Positions 54,179 through 62,207 of a stretch of 64,000 bases of DNA are shown piece by piece. The notes beneath the pieces were generated by a model, which saw nothing but the letters and a program-made list of their open reading frames with translations, had not been told where the DNA came from and searched no databases. Position 1 is the first letter of the stretch; every line of letters begins with the position of its first letter. Origin of the DNA: Lentzea terrae (GTDB lineage Bacteria; Actinomycetota; Actinomycetes; Mycobacteriales; Pseudonocardiaceae); NCBI RefSeq assembly GCF_003265345.1, contig NZ_QFWW01000006.1:55079-119078 (forward strand), given 5' to 3'. A program made the translations under genes and the position numbers.

Positions 54179-54318
54179 CGGACGTATGAAGCTCATCCGC
54201 CCAACGGAGGAGCCGAGACTGCGACACGCGAATCCATTACGTCTTATGCATGAGATGGATGGACTGACGATCACGTCTCCGTACACTTGGGAAACGCTCA
54301 GTGACGGGGGCGATGCCG

Positions 54319-55863
54319 ATGGACACCGCGAGACCCAGATCCAGGCGCGCGTGTCCGTGTGGAGCTTTCATCGCCGCCGACAACACCGATCGGCTGTGTC
54401 ACCGCTGCCGTCGCAACGCTCGTTCCGACGTGCACGGACCCCCTGCCGTCTCAGATGACTTCTGGGACCACCCCGCGATCACGGCGGCTTGTGCAGATCG
54501 CGACATGGGTGCGCTCATCTCCGCATACCGGCACCACCCGCAGCACCTCAGCCGGGTCAGCCAGGACCGCATGGCGGGCTGGCTCGGCATCAGCCAGGCG
54601 CAGCTCTCGCGTTACGAGTCCGGCGAGAACCAGATCGACCGGCTCGACCGGCTGCGCCACTTCGCGCTGGTGCTCGGTGTGCCGGGCGAACGACTGTGGT
54701 TCGACCGAGTCGTCATCCCAGCTCAGGTGGGCTCCCCCGAAACGGGCCCGCCAGATGTGCTCGCCGCCCCGTGGGAGGCGACGAGCATTGCCCGTTCGGT
54801 CGAGGAGACGGCGAGGAGCGACTTGGCGATCAGCAGACGAGCGGCGCTCAGTGGAGCGGCCGCGGTGACGGTGGGGTCCGCACTGGTCGAGCCGCTGCAG
54901 CGGTGGTTGCACCCCCTGCAGAACCTGTCGAAGTGGTCGTCGCACTCGGCGATCAGCGAGGAGGAGCTCCTGGCCCTGCAGCGCGTCGCGAACGAGCTGC
55001 GGGGCTGGGGCGGGCGTGGCGGGTACGGACTGGCGCGCAAGGCCGTGCTGGGTCAGCTCGACGAGCTGGCCGAACGGCTGCAACGCGCGCCTGCGGGTCC
55101 GACGACGGAGAGAGCGTTCTTCATCGGCGCCGAGCTGTCGAAGGTGGCGGCGAGCATGTCGTTCGACGCGGGGCTGCACAACGCGGCCCAGCGCTACTAC
55201 GTGCTGGCCATCCGGATGGCGAAGGCGGGCCACAACGACGGCTTCGCGGCGTTGTGCCTCGCGGCCATGGCACGGCAGATGTTCGACCTCGGCAGGCCCG
55301 AGGACGGACTCGAGCTCGTGCAGCTCGGCCAGTACGGCACCCGCCGCACGGGCACACCGACGTTGAAGGCGCTGCTGCTCACCCGTGAGGCGTGGGCGTA
55401 CGCGCAGATGGGCAAGACCCGCGAGTTCCACCAGGCCGTGGGCATGGCACAGGACAGCTTCGCGCAGCGTGAGGCGGACAACGAACCGCGTTACCTGCAC
55501 AGCTTCGACGAGGCCGAGCTGGAGGGCGTGATCGGGGCGCGGTGCCGCGACCTCGCCATGCACGACCCGGCTCAGGCCGTGTTCGCCGAGCAACACATCC
55601 GGCGGGCACTGGAGCTGCGAGACCCGTCGAAGGTGCGCAACCGCGCGTTCGACGTGATCGGACTGGCGCGCACCAAGATGGTCGCGGGAGACCCGGAGGC
55701 GGCGTGCGGGTTGATCAACGAGGTCCTGCCGACAGCGGCGAAGCTCTCCTCGGGGCGCGTGCTCCGGAAACTGGAGGACTTCGCCAAGGAAGCGGCCACG
55801 CACCGCCACATCCGCGCCGTTCAGGAGACCCGCGACGCGATCAGAGCGATCCGGACGGCCTGA
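54319..55863 (+). CDS. XRE-family regulator with zinc ribbon and TPR-like domain
   Basis: The 514-residue protein opens with a short zinc-ribbon-like CPCGAFIAADNTDRLCHRC. A Cro/C1 helix-turn-helix with MAGWLGISQAQLSRYESGEN follows, then a long helical TPR-like domain (RTGTPTLKALLLTREAWAYA, HSFDEAELEGVIGARCRD). A short Ser/Ala stretch (SRRAALSGAAAVTVG) lies between them. ATG 54319 was chosen for GGGGG eight bases upstream; GTG 54301 and ATG 54313 are in frame. Its stop overlaps the SLOG gene start (TGATG), so the pair is translationally coupled, as seen repeatedly in actinomycetes. Confidence 0.85.
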   Translation: MDTARPRSRRACPCGAFIAADNTDRLCHRCRRNARSDVHGPPAVSDDFWDHPAITAACADRDMGALISAYRHHPQHLSRVSQDRMAGWLGISQAQLSRYESGENQIDRLDRLRHFALVLGVPGERLWFDRVVIPAQVGSPETGPPDVLAAPWEATSIARSVEETARSDLAISRRAALSGAAAVTVGSALVEPLQRWLHPLQNLSKWSSHSAISEEELLALQRVANELRGWGGRGGYGLARKAVLGQLDELAERLQRAPAGPTTERAFFIGAELSKVAASMSFDAGLHNAAQRYYVLAIRMAKAGHNDGFAALCLAAMARQMFDLGRPEDGLELVQLGQYGTRRTGTPTLKALLLTREAWAYAQMGKTREFHQAVGMAQDSFAQREADNEPRYLHSFDEAELEGVIGARCRDLAMHDPAQAVFAEQHIRRALELRDPSKVRNRAFDVIGLARTKMVAGDPEAACGLINEVLPTAAKLSSGRVLRKLEDFAKEAATHRHIRAVQETRDAIRAIRTA

Positions 55864-56339
55864 TGCGGGTCGGCATCACCGGACACATGAACCTGGTGCC
55901 CGAGTGCGTCCCGGCTGTGCAGGCCGCGATCACCGAGGTGCTGGAACGGCTCGGGCAACCCGTGGTCGGCGTGACGTGCCTGGCACCGGGCGCCGACCAG
56001 GTGTTCGCGCGGGCGGTGCTGGGCATCGGCGGGCAGGTCGAGGTGGTGCTGCCCGCCCTGGACTACCGGGACAAGCTCAAACCGCACCAGGTCGCCGAGT
56101 ACGACGAGCTGCGCGCGGCCGCCACGGTCGTCAGCGTGCTGCCGCACATGACGTCCAGCAGGCTTGCCTATGTGGCCGCCAACGAACGCATTCTCGCGTC
56201 CGTCGAGCTGCTCGTGGCGGTGTGGGACGGGGTGCCGCAGCAGGGCAAGGGCGGGACGGCGGACGTGGTGGAGCAGGCGCGGGCGGAGGGCGTGCCGATC
56301 GAGGTCGTGTGGCCTCCGGAGGCACGCCGGAAGTCTTAG
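55863..56339 (+). CDS. SLOG-domain nucleotide-binding protein
   Basis: The 158-residue protein has a Rossmann-like SLOG fold: MRVGITGHMNLVPECVPAV, VVGVTCLAPGADQVFARAVL and the C-terminal LLVAVWDGVPQQGKGGTADV then VEQARAEGVPI. SLOG proteins bind nucleotides or related ligands and often act as sensors in bacterial conflict or stress systems. It is coupled to the XRE gene, so it may supply that regulator with a signal. The first ATG overlaps the XRE stop. The gene ends at the left arm of a large hairpin. Confidence 0.88.
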   Translation: MRVGITGHMNLVPECVPAVQAAITEVLERLGQPVVGVTCLAPGADQVFARAVLGIGGQVEVVLPALDYRDKLKPHQVAEYDELRAAATVVSVLPHMTSSRLAYVAANERILASVELLVAVWDGVPQQGKGGTADVVEQARAEGVPIEVVWPPEARRKS

Positions 56340-56423
56340 TGGCGTGGCCCAGAACGTTGCCAGGCGAATTCACGGCCCTGCTGAGCGTGAATTACCCGGC
56401 CGTCGTTCTGGGCCACGCCACTT
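56338..56423. repeat. 86-base hairpin element filling a convergent junction
   Basis: AGTGGCGTGGCCCAGAACG (56338-56356) and CGTTCTGGGCCACGCCACT (56405-56423) are perfect 19-bp inverted arms. The interior also pairs partly (GAATTCACG with CGTGAATT). It lies between the convergent SLOG and TetR genes, and their stop codons fall at its two outer edges. It could be a bidirectional terminator or a mobile palindromic repeat. Confidence 0.85.
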
Positions 56424-57039
56424 AGCCGGTGACCATCCCGATGAGGGTGTCCACGAGAGAGTCGGCGCTCGTCTGCCACTTGTCCGTGCCGAGTTGACCG
56501 CTGTGCTCCATCCCCGCGATTCCGTGCGCGCTCGTCAGCAGAAGCGCGCCGTAGCGCCGTGCGTCCTCCTCCCCCACAACGTCCGCGACGACGGCCAGGA
56601 ACTCGTCCTGGAACCGGTCGGCCGCGCGGGAAGCCGCCTGCGGGTCGCCCTCGGGCCCGCACACCTGGCGGTGCAGCCGTTCCAGCCGGTTCAGGTGGCC
56701 GGGCTGCCAGAACAGCAGCTGGTAGAGGTGCGGCTGCGCCCGGCCGACGCCGATGAGGGCGTCCAGGGCGCCACGCAGCTTCTCGACCGCTGACCGCGCT
56801 GGGTCGGTCCGCACCGCCCGCACGTGGTCGGCGAGGCGTTCCCAGCTCTCGGCCGCGACGGCGGTCAGCAGGCTGTCCTTGTCCGCGAAGTGCCGGTACG
56901 GCGCTCCTCGCGTCACGCCGGCTCGCGCCCCCACCTCGCGCAAGGTGACCGCCTCCGGACCCCCGGCGGCGAGCAACGAGGTGGCCGCGTCGAGCAGTGC
57001 GCGGCGGGTGGCGGCGGCGGACTCCGCACGGGTGACCAT
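56422..57039 (-). CDS. TetR-family transcriptional regulator
   Basis: The 205-residue protein starts at ATG 57039. Its helix-turn-helix reads LLDAATSLLAAGGPEAVTLR then EVGARAGVTRGAPYRHFADK, and its C-terminal ligand domain is all helical. It is divergent from an SDR gene; the 50-base gap carries the first of two matching operator-like dyads, so autoregulation and repression of the SDR gene are likely. TAGGAT a few bases upstream of the ATG suggests a leaderless transcript. Confidence 0.92.
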   Translation of the reverse strand: MVTRAESAAATRRALLDAATSLLAAGGPEAVTLREVGARAGVTRGAPYRHFADKDSLLTAVAAESWERLADHVRAVRTDPARSAVEKLRGALDALIGVGRAQPHLYQLLFWQPGHLNRLERLHRQVCGPEGDPQAASRAADRFQDEFLAVVADVVGEEDARRYGALLLTSAHGIAGMEHSGQLGTDKWQTSADSLVDTLIGMVTG

Positions 57040-57054
57040 GAGCAGATCCTACAG

Positions 57055-57107
57055 TTGACAGTGTCATCTGAGCGCGTACCGTGGTTGAGGTGACAACGTC
57101 ATCTGAA
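57055..57107 (+). promoter_or_regulatory. Two TetR-operator-like sites in the SDR promoter
   Basis: TTGACAGTGTCATCTGAG (57055-57072) and GTGACAACGTCATCTGAA (57090-57107) share TGACANNGTCATCTGA. Each has a short dyad (TGACAGTGTCA, TGACAACGTCA). TTGACA is also a consensus -35, with TACCGT about 17 bases on as -10, so transcription would begin near GTG 57090. A bound repressor would cover promoter and start. Confidence 0.7.
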
Positions 57108-57986
57108 GAGCTCGTCGTCGTGACCGGTGCCTCCACGGGCCTGGGCAGAGCCACCGCACGCGAACTGGCCCGCTGCGGCTTCCACGTCCTCGCGGGAGTA
57201 CGGCGCGAGACCGACGCCGTCGCGGCGCCCGGCATCGAGCCGGTCCTGCTCGACATCACCAGGCCCGAGCAGGTCGGGGCACTCGCCGCGCGGATCGGAA
57301 ACCGCTCGGTGCACGCGCTGGTCAACAACGCGGGCATCCAGGTGAACGCCCCGGTCGAAACCTTGCCGCTGGACCAGTGGCGGCACGTGTTCGAGGTCAA
57401 CCTGTTCGGCCACATCGCGGTCACCCAGGCGCTCTTGCCCGTGCTGCGAAACGGACGCGTGGTCAACATCAGTTCCGTGGGCGGCAAAGTCGCGATGCCC
57501 ACCTACGGCGCATACGCGGGCGCGAAGTTCGCCCTGGAGGCGGTCAGCGACGCACTCCGCAGGGAAGGCGTGCAGGTGGTCGTGATCGAACCCGGCGGCG
57601 TCCGCACGGAGATGGCGAGACGAGGGATCGCCACGGCGAACACCCTCGCGGCGGACATGACGCCCGAGCAGAACGCGCGCTACGGCCGCCTGATCCGGAC
57701 GATCAACGAACTGATGGCCTCAGGCACCGAAGCAGGAGTCACGGCCGAGGCTGCCGCCCAGGTCGTCGCGAAGGCCGTGACGACCCGCAGACCGCGCACC
57801 CGCTACACGATCGGCCGCGACGCCGCCCTGATCACGCGTTTGAGCCGGGTCCTGCCCGACCGCGCGCTCGACCGAGTCATCGCCGCACTGCTAAATCGGA
57901 CCGAACGAGAGCATGCCCGTGGTACCGCCGATGATCTCGCCTCTGGCCGGTTCGAGCGCCGCACGAGCCGCCTCAGCGAGCGCTGA
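57090..57986 (+). CDS. Short-chain dehydrogenase/reductase
   Basis: The 298-residue classical SDR has the NAD(P) motif VVVTGASTGLGRATARELAR, ALVNNAG, the catalytic Ser in VVNISSVGG and YGAYAGAKFALEAVSDALRR (YxxxK). A C-terminal extension has RYTIGRDAALITRLSRVLPD. The substrate is unknown. GTG 57090 was chosen because a promoter with TTGACA ends just before it; GTG 57081 is in frame. Control by the divergent TetR is likely. Its last 96 bases overlap the SARP-like gene on the other strand. Confidence 0.9.
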   Translation: MTTSSEELVVVTGASTGLGRATARELARCGFHVLAGVRRETDAVAAPGIEPVLLDITRPEQVGALAARIGNRSVHALVNNAGIQVNAPVETLPLDQWRHVFEVNLFGHIAVTQALLPVLRNGRVVNISSVGGKVAMPTYGAYAGAKFALEAVSDALRREGVQVVVIEPGGVRTEMARRGIATANTLAADMTPEQNARYGRLIRTINELMASGTEAGVTAEAAAQVVAKAVTTRRPRTRYTIGRDAALITRLSRVLPDRALDRVIAALLNRTEREHARGTADDLASGRFERRTSRLSER

Positions 57987-59537
57987 GTCGCCGCGCTGCT
58001 CCGCGACGCGTGCGGTGATCCACCACAGCACCTCGTAGTAGTGGTCCGCACGCGGCGTGGGCAGGGAAACGGCCGAGACGTCCTCCGTGAACAACGGCTC
58101 CACCCACGGCCGGTATGGCCCCCAGTCGAGCGAACCGTCCACCGGAAGCCCGAGTGACAGCAACGCCAGCGGAAGGAAACCGGCCTCCACGCCCGGCATG
58201 GATGACAGGTCCAACGCGCGGTATCCGGTTTCATCCGGCGCACGCATCACCCGGAACCCGTTCGTGAACACGCGCACCAGCGGCGCCTCATGAATCTCGG
58301 CCAACTGCTCCGCCGCCAGCACATGTCGCTCAGCCGCCGCGAAGTCACCCACGGCCGAGCAGGCCTGCAGAGCCACCAGGTGCCCGAGGATCTCGTACGC
58401 CGGCAGGTCGTGCCGAGCCGACACCTCGATCAGCTCAGCGCCCACCAGAGCCCGTTCCGCAGAAGCGCCGGGCCGCTGGAAAGACTGCATGAACCGCGCG
58501 TTCAACGCCATCACGAGCACGGCCGGATCACCCAGCGAACGAGCCAGTTCCTCGGCCTCCAAAGCCGCCTCCAGAGCCCAGGCGTCACGCGTGCCCCGAT
58601 GCTCCACCGCAAGAGTGGCCAGCACCCGCGCGCGCAACGCGACAGGACCCTCCAGATGAGGCAGTAAGCGCCGTCCTGCGGAGACCAACGCGGCAGCCTG
58701 AACGGGATCGTCGCTCACGGTCCAGTTCGCCGGCACGTCGTAGGCGGTCAGCACGCGAGCGGCCAGCAGCGGATCGCCCAGCCGTGCGGCCTCGGCCACC
58801 GCCGCGAACCGCTGTGACTGCGCCAACGCGACCCCGCCCGTCAACGCCGCCTCGCCCGCGACCACGGAAGCGGACCGCAACGCGGCGTACGAACCAGGCC
58901 GAGTGACGGCATGACGCAGGATGTCGGCTTCAGCCCGGTCGAGCTCAGGCAAAGCGTCCAACCCGAGATGACCAAGCCGGCCACGAGCCTCACGCAGCAC
59001 GCGAAGCGCCTCGACCTGCCGCCCGTCCTGGAACAGCGCGTGCGCCAACAGGACCTGGGCCTTCTCCCGCCACGGATGCGCCCCGGCGAACGCGGCCAAC
59101 TCACCGACCAACGACGCCCCACGGCCCTCATCGAGCAGTGCGCGCGCACGCAGTTCCAACAGCCGAGCGCGCTCCTGCAGCACCCACGGCGACGGATCGA
59201 GATCGGCGTACGGCTCACCCCAGCTGACCGACGACGGCGACTCCTCGAACCGCCAGACGTCCACGTCGGCAACCCGCAGCGCATACCCACGGCCAACCGT
59301 CGCGATCGCCTCAACACCCAACGCGGCACGCAGCTCCGAGATGAACGTCCGCACCGCGCCGACCGCACCAGCAGGTGGGTCCTCCCAGAGGTCGTCGATC
59401 AACGTCTCAAGCGACACGACCCGACCACCAGCGGCCACGAGACGACCGAGCAACTCACGACGCCGTTTGCTGCCAACGGCCACAACACGACCATCAGTGC
59501 CGACGACCGTGACCGGCCCAAGCACCCTGATCTGCAC
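57891..59537 (-). CDS. SARP/AfsR-like BTAD-domain regulator
   Basis: The 548-residue protein has an OmpR-like winged helix at the N terminus (MQIRVLGPVTVVGTDGRVVA, then KRRRELLGRLVAAGGRVVSL) and GAVRTFISELRAALGVEAI. A BTAD helical domain (YADLDPSPWVLQERARLLEL, EKAQVLLAHALFQDGRQVEA) and a long TPR-like C terminus follow. It lacks the NB-ARC ATPase of AfsR. SARPs usually activate antibiotic clusters, but none is seen here. It is divergent from the alpha/beta hydrolase gene. The overlap with the SDR 3' end may mean the C terminus is extended relative to relatives. Confidence 0.87.
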   Translation of the reverse strand: MQIRVLGPVTVVGTDGRVVAVGSKRRRELLGRLVAAGGRVVSLETLIDDLWEDPPAGAVGAVRTFISELRAALGVEAIATVGRGYALRVADVDVWRFEESPSSVSWGEPYADLDPSPWVLQERARLLELRARALLDEGRGASLVGELAAFAGAHPWREKAQVLLAHALFQDGRQVEALRVLREARGRLGHLGLDALPELDRAEADILRHAVTRPGSYAALRSASVVAGEAALTGGVALAQSQRFAAVAEAARLGDPLLAARVLTAYDVPANWTVSDDPVQAAALVSAGRRLLPHLEGPVALRARVLATLAVEHRGTRDAWALEAALEAEELARSLGDPAVLVMALNARFMQSFQRPGASAERALVGAELIEVSARHDLPAYEILGHLVALQACSAVGDFAAAERHVLAAEQLAEIHEAPLVRVFTNGFRVMRAPDETGYRALDLSSMPGVEAGFLPLALLSLGLPVDGSLDWGPYRPWVEPLFTEDVSAVSLPTPRADHYYEVLWWITARVAEQRGDSALAEAARAALEPARGEIIGGTTGMLSFGPI

Positions 59538-59587
59538 GAACGTGGATGCTAATCGCCTGCTGATCAGGCCGCCCGATGCTGGTCACC

Positions 59588-60460
59588 ATGAAGCTCCACA
59601 CGACCATCACCGGCGAGGGCTCGCCGATCATCCTGCTGCACGGTTTCCCGCAGACCCACCTGATGTGGCGGCACGTCGCCCCGGAACTCGCCAAGAGCCA
59701 CACCGTGATCTGCCCCGACCTGCGCGGCTACGGCGCCAGCAGCAAGCCGCGGGACGGCTACGACAAGCGCACGATGGCCCAGGACGTCATCGAGCTGGCC
59801 GACGAGCTGAACCTCGGCAGGTTCGCGCTCGTCGGCCACGACCGGGGCGTCCACGTGGCCTTCCGCGCCGCCCTCGACCACCCGGACCGGATCAGCCACC
59901 TCGGCCTGCTCGACAGCGTCCCGGCCTACGACACCTGGAACGTCCTGCACGGCCGCGAAGCCCAAGTGGCCTTCCACCTCTACCTCATGGCGCAGCAGAC
60001 CGAACTCCCGCAACAGATGATCACGAACAGCGCCGATGCGTTCTTCGGCCACTTCCTCGACGCGTGGTCGAACAGCCCGATGCCCGCCGAGATCCGCAAC
60101 GAGTACCTCAAGGCCTCCAGGAACGCGATCCCGTCGATCATCGAAGACTTCCGCGCCCTGGCCACCATCGACGTCGAGCACGACAAGGCCGACCTCGATG
60201 CGGGCAACAAACTCACCATGCCGGTCGCGGTCATGCAGCAGGACTGGGGCAGCCAGTTGGGCTTCGACCCCACCGAGCTCTGGCGCAAGTGGGTCACCGA
60301 CCTCCGCTACACCACCACCAAGGCCGGACACTTCGCAGCGGAGGAAGCTCCGGACGAAGTGATCACGATGATCCGCGACCTCGTTGCTCCGGATGAGGGA
60401 AGTTCGTCGGCAACCGGACCAACTCAGGCGACAGGTCTGGCGGCCCACGGGGCTCGTTGA
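59588..60460 (+). CDS. Alpha/beta hydrolase (haloacid/epoxide-hydrolase-like)
   Basis: The 290-residue protein has SPIILLHGFPQTHLMWRHVA (oxyanion region), VICPDLRGYGASSKP, the nucleophile elbow ALVGHDRGVHVAFRAALD with Asp as nucleophile, and TTTKAGHFAAEEAPDEV with the catalytic His. An Asp elbow of the form GHDRG is typical of haloacetate dehalogenases and soluble epoxide hydrolases, so one of these activities is likely. The ATG at 59576 is an alternative start. It is divergent from the SARP gene, which may control it. Confidence 0.88.
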   Translation: MKLHTTITGEGSPIILLHGFPQTHLMWRHVAPELAKSHTVICPDLRGYGASSKPRDGYDKRTMAQDVIELADELNLGRFALVGHDRGVHVAFRAALDHPDRISHLGLLDSVPAYDTWNVLHGREAQVAFHLYLMAQQTELPQQMITNSADAFFGHFLDAWSNSPMPAEIRNEYLKASRNAIPSIIEDFRALATIDVEHDKADLDAGNKLTMPVAVMQQDWGSQLGFDPTELWRKWVTDLRYTTTKAGHFAAEEAPDEVITMIRDLVAPDEGSSSATGPTQATGLAAHGAR

Positions 60461-60475
60461 TCACGATTTCGGGGC

Positions 60476-60937
60476 ATGGCAGCCGAACCGTTCGCCCGCT
60501 TGGCCGACCGCCAGCACGCGTTGCGAACAGCACTACGCGCACTGCAGGCAGCGGGACCCGGCAGCCCCGAATTCCCCGCCCTCCTGGCCGATACCGACAA
60601 AGAGGTCGAGGCCGTGCTGCACGCCCGCCGCGACGTCGAGGCGGCCCGCCTGACCGTCCCGAACCGGGCGATCGCGGCGGGCACCGCCGTCGCGGCCCTC
60701 GTCGTGGTGATCGGCTGGTTCGACGGCTGGTCGCTGCTGTCCGTGCTCCTCGCGGTAGCCGTCGCGGCTGCCGTCCTCGTCGACCCCGTCGGACGCAACA
60801 TCTGGGAGCCGAGGGCCAGGACGGGGGCGATCGTCGCGGCCCTCCTGGCGGTCCTGCTGACACCATTGGCACACGGCTGGGCGGCGCTGGCCGTGGTGGC
60901 GGGCGTCGCATGGTGGGCCTGGAGGACGCTGCGATGA
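60476..60937 (+). CDS. Small membrane protein coupled to a coiled-coil protein
   Basis: The 153-residue product has a helical N terminus (FARLADRQHALRTALRAL) and three or four TM segments (AIAAGTAVAALVVVIGWF, LLSVLLAVAVAAAVLV, GAIVAALLAVLLTPLA, LAVVAGVAWWAWRTL). It starts at ATG 60476 and overlaps the next gene by four bases (ATGA). I do not know the family. It is probably a membrane anchor for the coupled protein. Confidence 0.75.
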   Translation: MAAEPFARLADRQHALRTALRALQAAGPGSPEFPALLADTDKEVEAVLHARRDVEAARLTVPNRAIAAGTAVAALVVVIGWFDGWSLLSVLLAVAVAAAVLVDPVGRNIWEPRARTGAIVAALLAVLLTPLAHGWAALAVVAGVAWWAWRTLR

Positions 60938-61794
60938 AGAACATCGACCCGGTCAAGGCGCTGGACGACAAGGTCGAGCGCCTCAAGAAGGACCTCAAGC
61001 AGCTCGGCGACCGCATCGACAACACGCAGACCGACGCCGCCCAGCAACAGCTGAGCACCACGAACCAGATCCGCGACACCACCCGCAAGATCGCCAAGAC
61101 CAACGAACGGGTCACCGAGCTCGCCGACAGCGTGCACCGGCTCGAGCGACTCCTGGTGGCGCTCAACCGGAAAGTGCGCGCGGGCGAGACGCAGAAAGCC
61201 GACTTCGACACCTGGCCGGAGATCGAGAGGTCGCTAATCGCGAAGATCCTCGCGGGCCAGGAAGCCTACGCGCGCAAGACGTTCACGCCGCAGGAAGCCA
61301 AGAACACCCGCAAGGCCATCGCCGAGTACGACCGGGCAGCACACGAGGCGATCGACGCCGCCGAAGCGCTCACCACCCTCCCACCGAACGCGGAAGCGTT
61401 GTGGCGCAAGAAGTACAAGCAGTGGCGGACGGTCACCGGCAAACATCGCCCGGAAGCACCGGACGAAAACGAGCACGCCAAGGACACCGCTGCCAAGTCG
61501 GCGGGCAACGAAGCCGTCGCGCAGGCACGCGAGCTGATCCGCACCCGCATCGAGGGCGCGGTCGCGCAGGACCTGCTCTTCCCTGCGTGGTTCGAGAACA
61601 TGCTCGGACCGGCCGCACCGCCCGGCAAGGCGGACGATTGGCTTTACACCGCAACGGATGTCGTGTTGTACCGGGTGCTGCACGACGTCACCAGCCCGGC
61701 GAGTGCGCTGGGTTCGCCACCCCAGGAACAAGGGCACCGCAGAACCCTCCACGACCGGTTGATCGTGGAGTGCGCGGATTACCGGAAGGCGTGA
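60934..61794 (+). CDS. Coiled-coil protein coupled to a membrane protein
   Basis: The 286-residue protein begins with a long heptad-like coiled coil of about 90 residues (LDDKVERLKKDLKQLGDRID, QIRDTTRKIAKTNERVTELA). A helical C-terminal domain follows (WPEIERSLIAKILAGQEAYA, LLFPAWFENMLGPA). There is no TM segment or catalytic motif. Its ATG overlaps the membrane protein stop, so the two are probably made and used together. A hairpin at 61799-61825 ends the unit. Function is unknown. Confidence 0.75.
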   Translation: MKNIDPVKALDDKVERLKKDLKQLGDRIDNTQTDAAQQQLSTTNQIRDTTRKIAKTNERVTELADSVHRLERLLVALNRKVRAGETQKADFDTWPEIERSLIAKILAGQEAYARKTFTPQEAKNTRKAIAEYDRAAHEAIDAAEALTTLPPNAEALWRKKYKQWRTVTGKHRPEAPDENEHAKDTAAKSAGNEAVAQARELIRTRIEGAVAQDLLFPAWFENMLGPAAPPGKADDWLYTATDVVLYRVLHDVTSPASALGSPPQEQGHRRTLHDRLIVECADYRKA

Positions 61795-61798
61795 GATG

Positions 61799-61825
61799 CA
61801 CCGGACAGGGCGCCTCTGTCCGGTG
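61799..61825. terminator. Bidirectional hairpin terminator
   Basis: CACCGGACAG (61799-61808) pairs with CTGTCCGGTG (61816-61825) around a seven-base loop, between the coiled-coil gene and the convergent S1 mini-protein gene. It probably ends both transcripts. Confidence 0.8.
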
Positions 61826-61836
61826 AAACTCAGGCG

Positions 61837-62028
61837 TTAGGCCAGCTCAAGGCTGAACCGTTGCTTGTCGGCGTCCACCGCGAGCACCTTCACCTGCACC
61901 GCGGCACCGACCTCGGCCTGCTGGCCGTGCAGGAGCCCGTGTGCACCGGCGGGGTGCTCGACGAACGAACCGAACGGGACGGTCGAGACGACCTTCCCGG
62001 AAAAGACCTCACCAACGTTGGGAAGCAT
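61837..62028 (-). CDS. S1-domain RNA-binding mini-protein
   Basis: The 63-residue product is nothing but an S1/OB-type RNA-binding domain: LPNVGEVFSGKVVSTVPFGS opens it, FVEHPAGAHGLLH sits in the middle, and KVLAVDADKQRFSLELA closes it. These match the G-x-V, FG-x-FV and RxxLSL pattern. The ATG at 62028 has a near-perfect Shine-Dalgarno AGGAGGTGA six bases upstream, so it should be translated well. It may be a small RNA chaperone or regulator; the target is unknown. Confidence 0.85.
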   Translation of the reverse strand: MLPNVGEVFSGKVVSTVPFGSFVEHPAGAHGLLHGQQAEVGAAVQVKVLAVDADKQRFSLELA

Positions 62029-62207
62029 TGCGCATCACCTCCTCTCCCAAGCGCATCTCCAACTCGAGAAGCGCGGGATCCGGAGGGGCCCTGATCAAGT
62101 CAGGGCCGGGCAACCGTTCCGCTCACGGCACAAGGCCGACCCGGCAGTCATGCCGCAAACCTTAGCCACCGCAGGCCGTTGTCCGCAATGGAATCTAGAC
62201 TCCTCAC

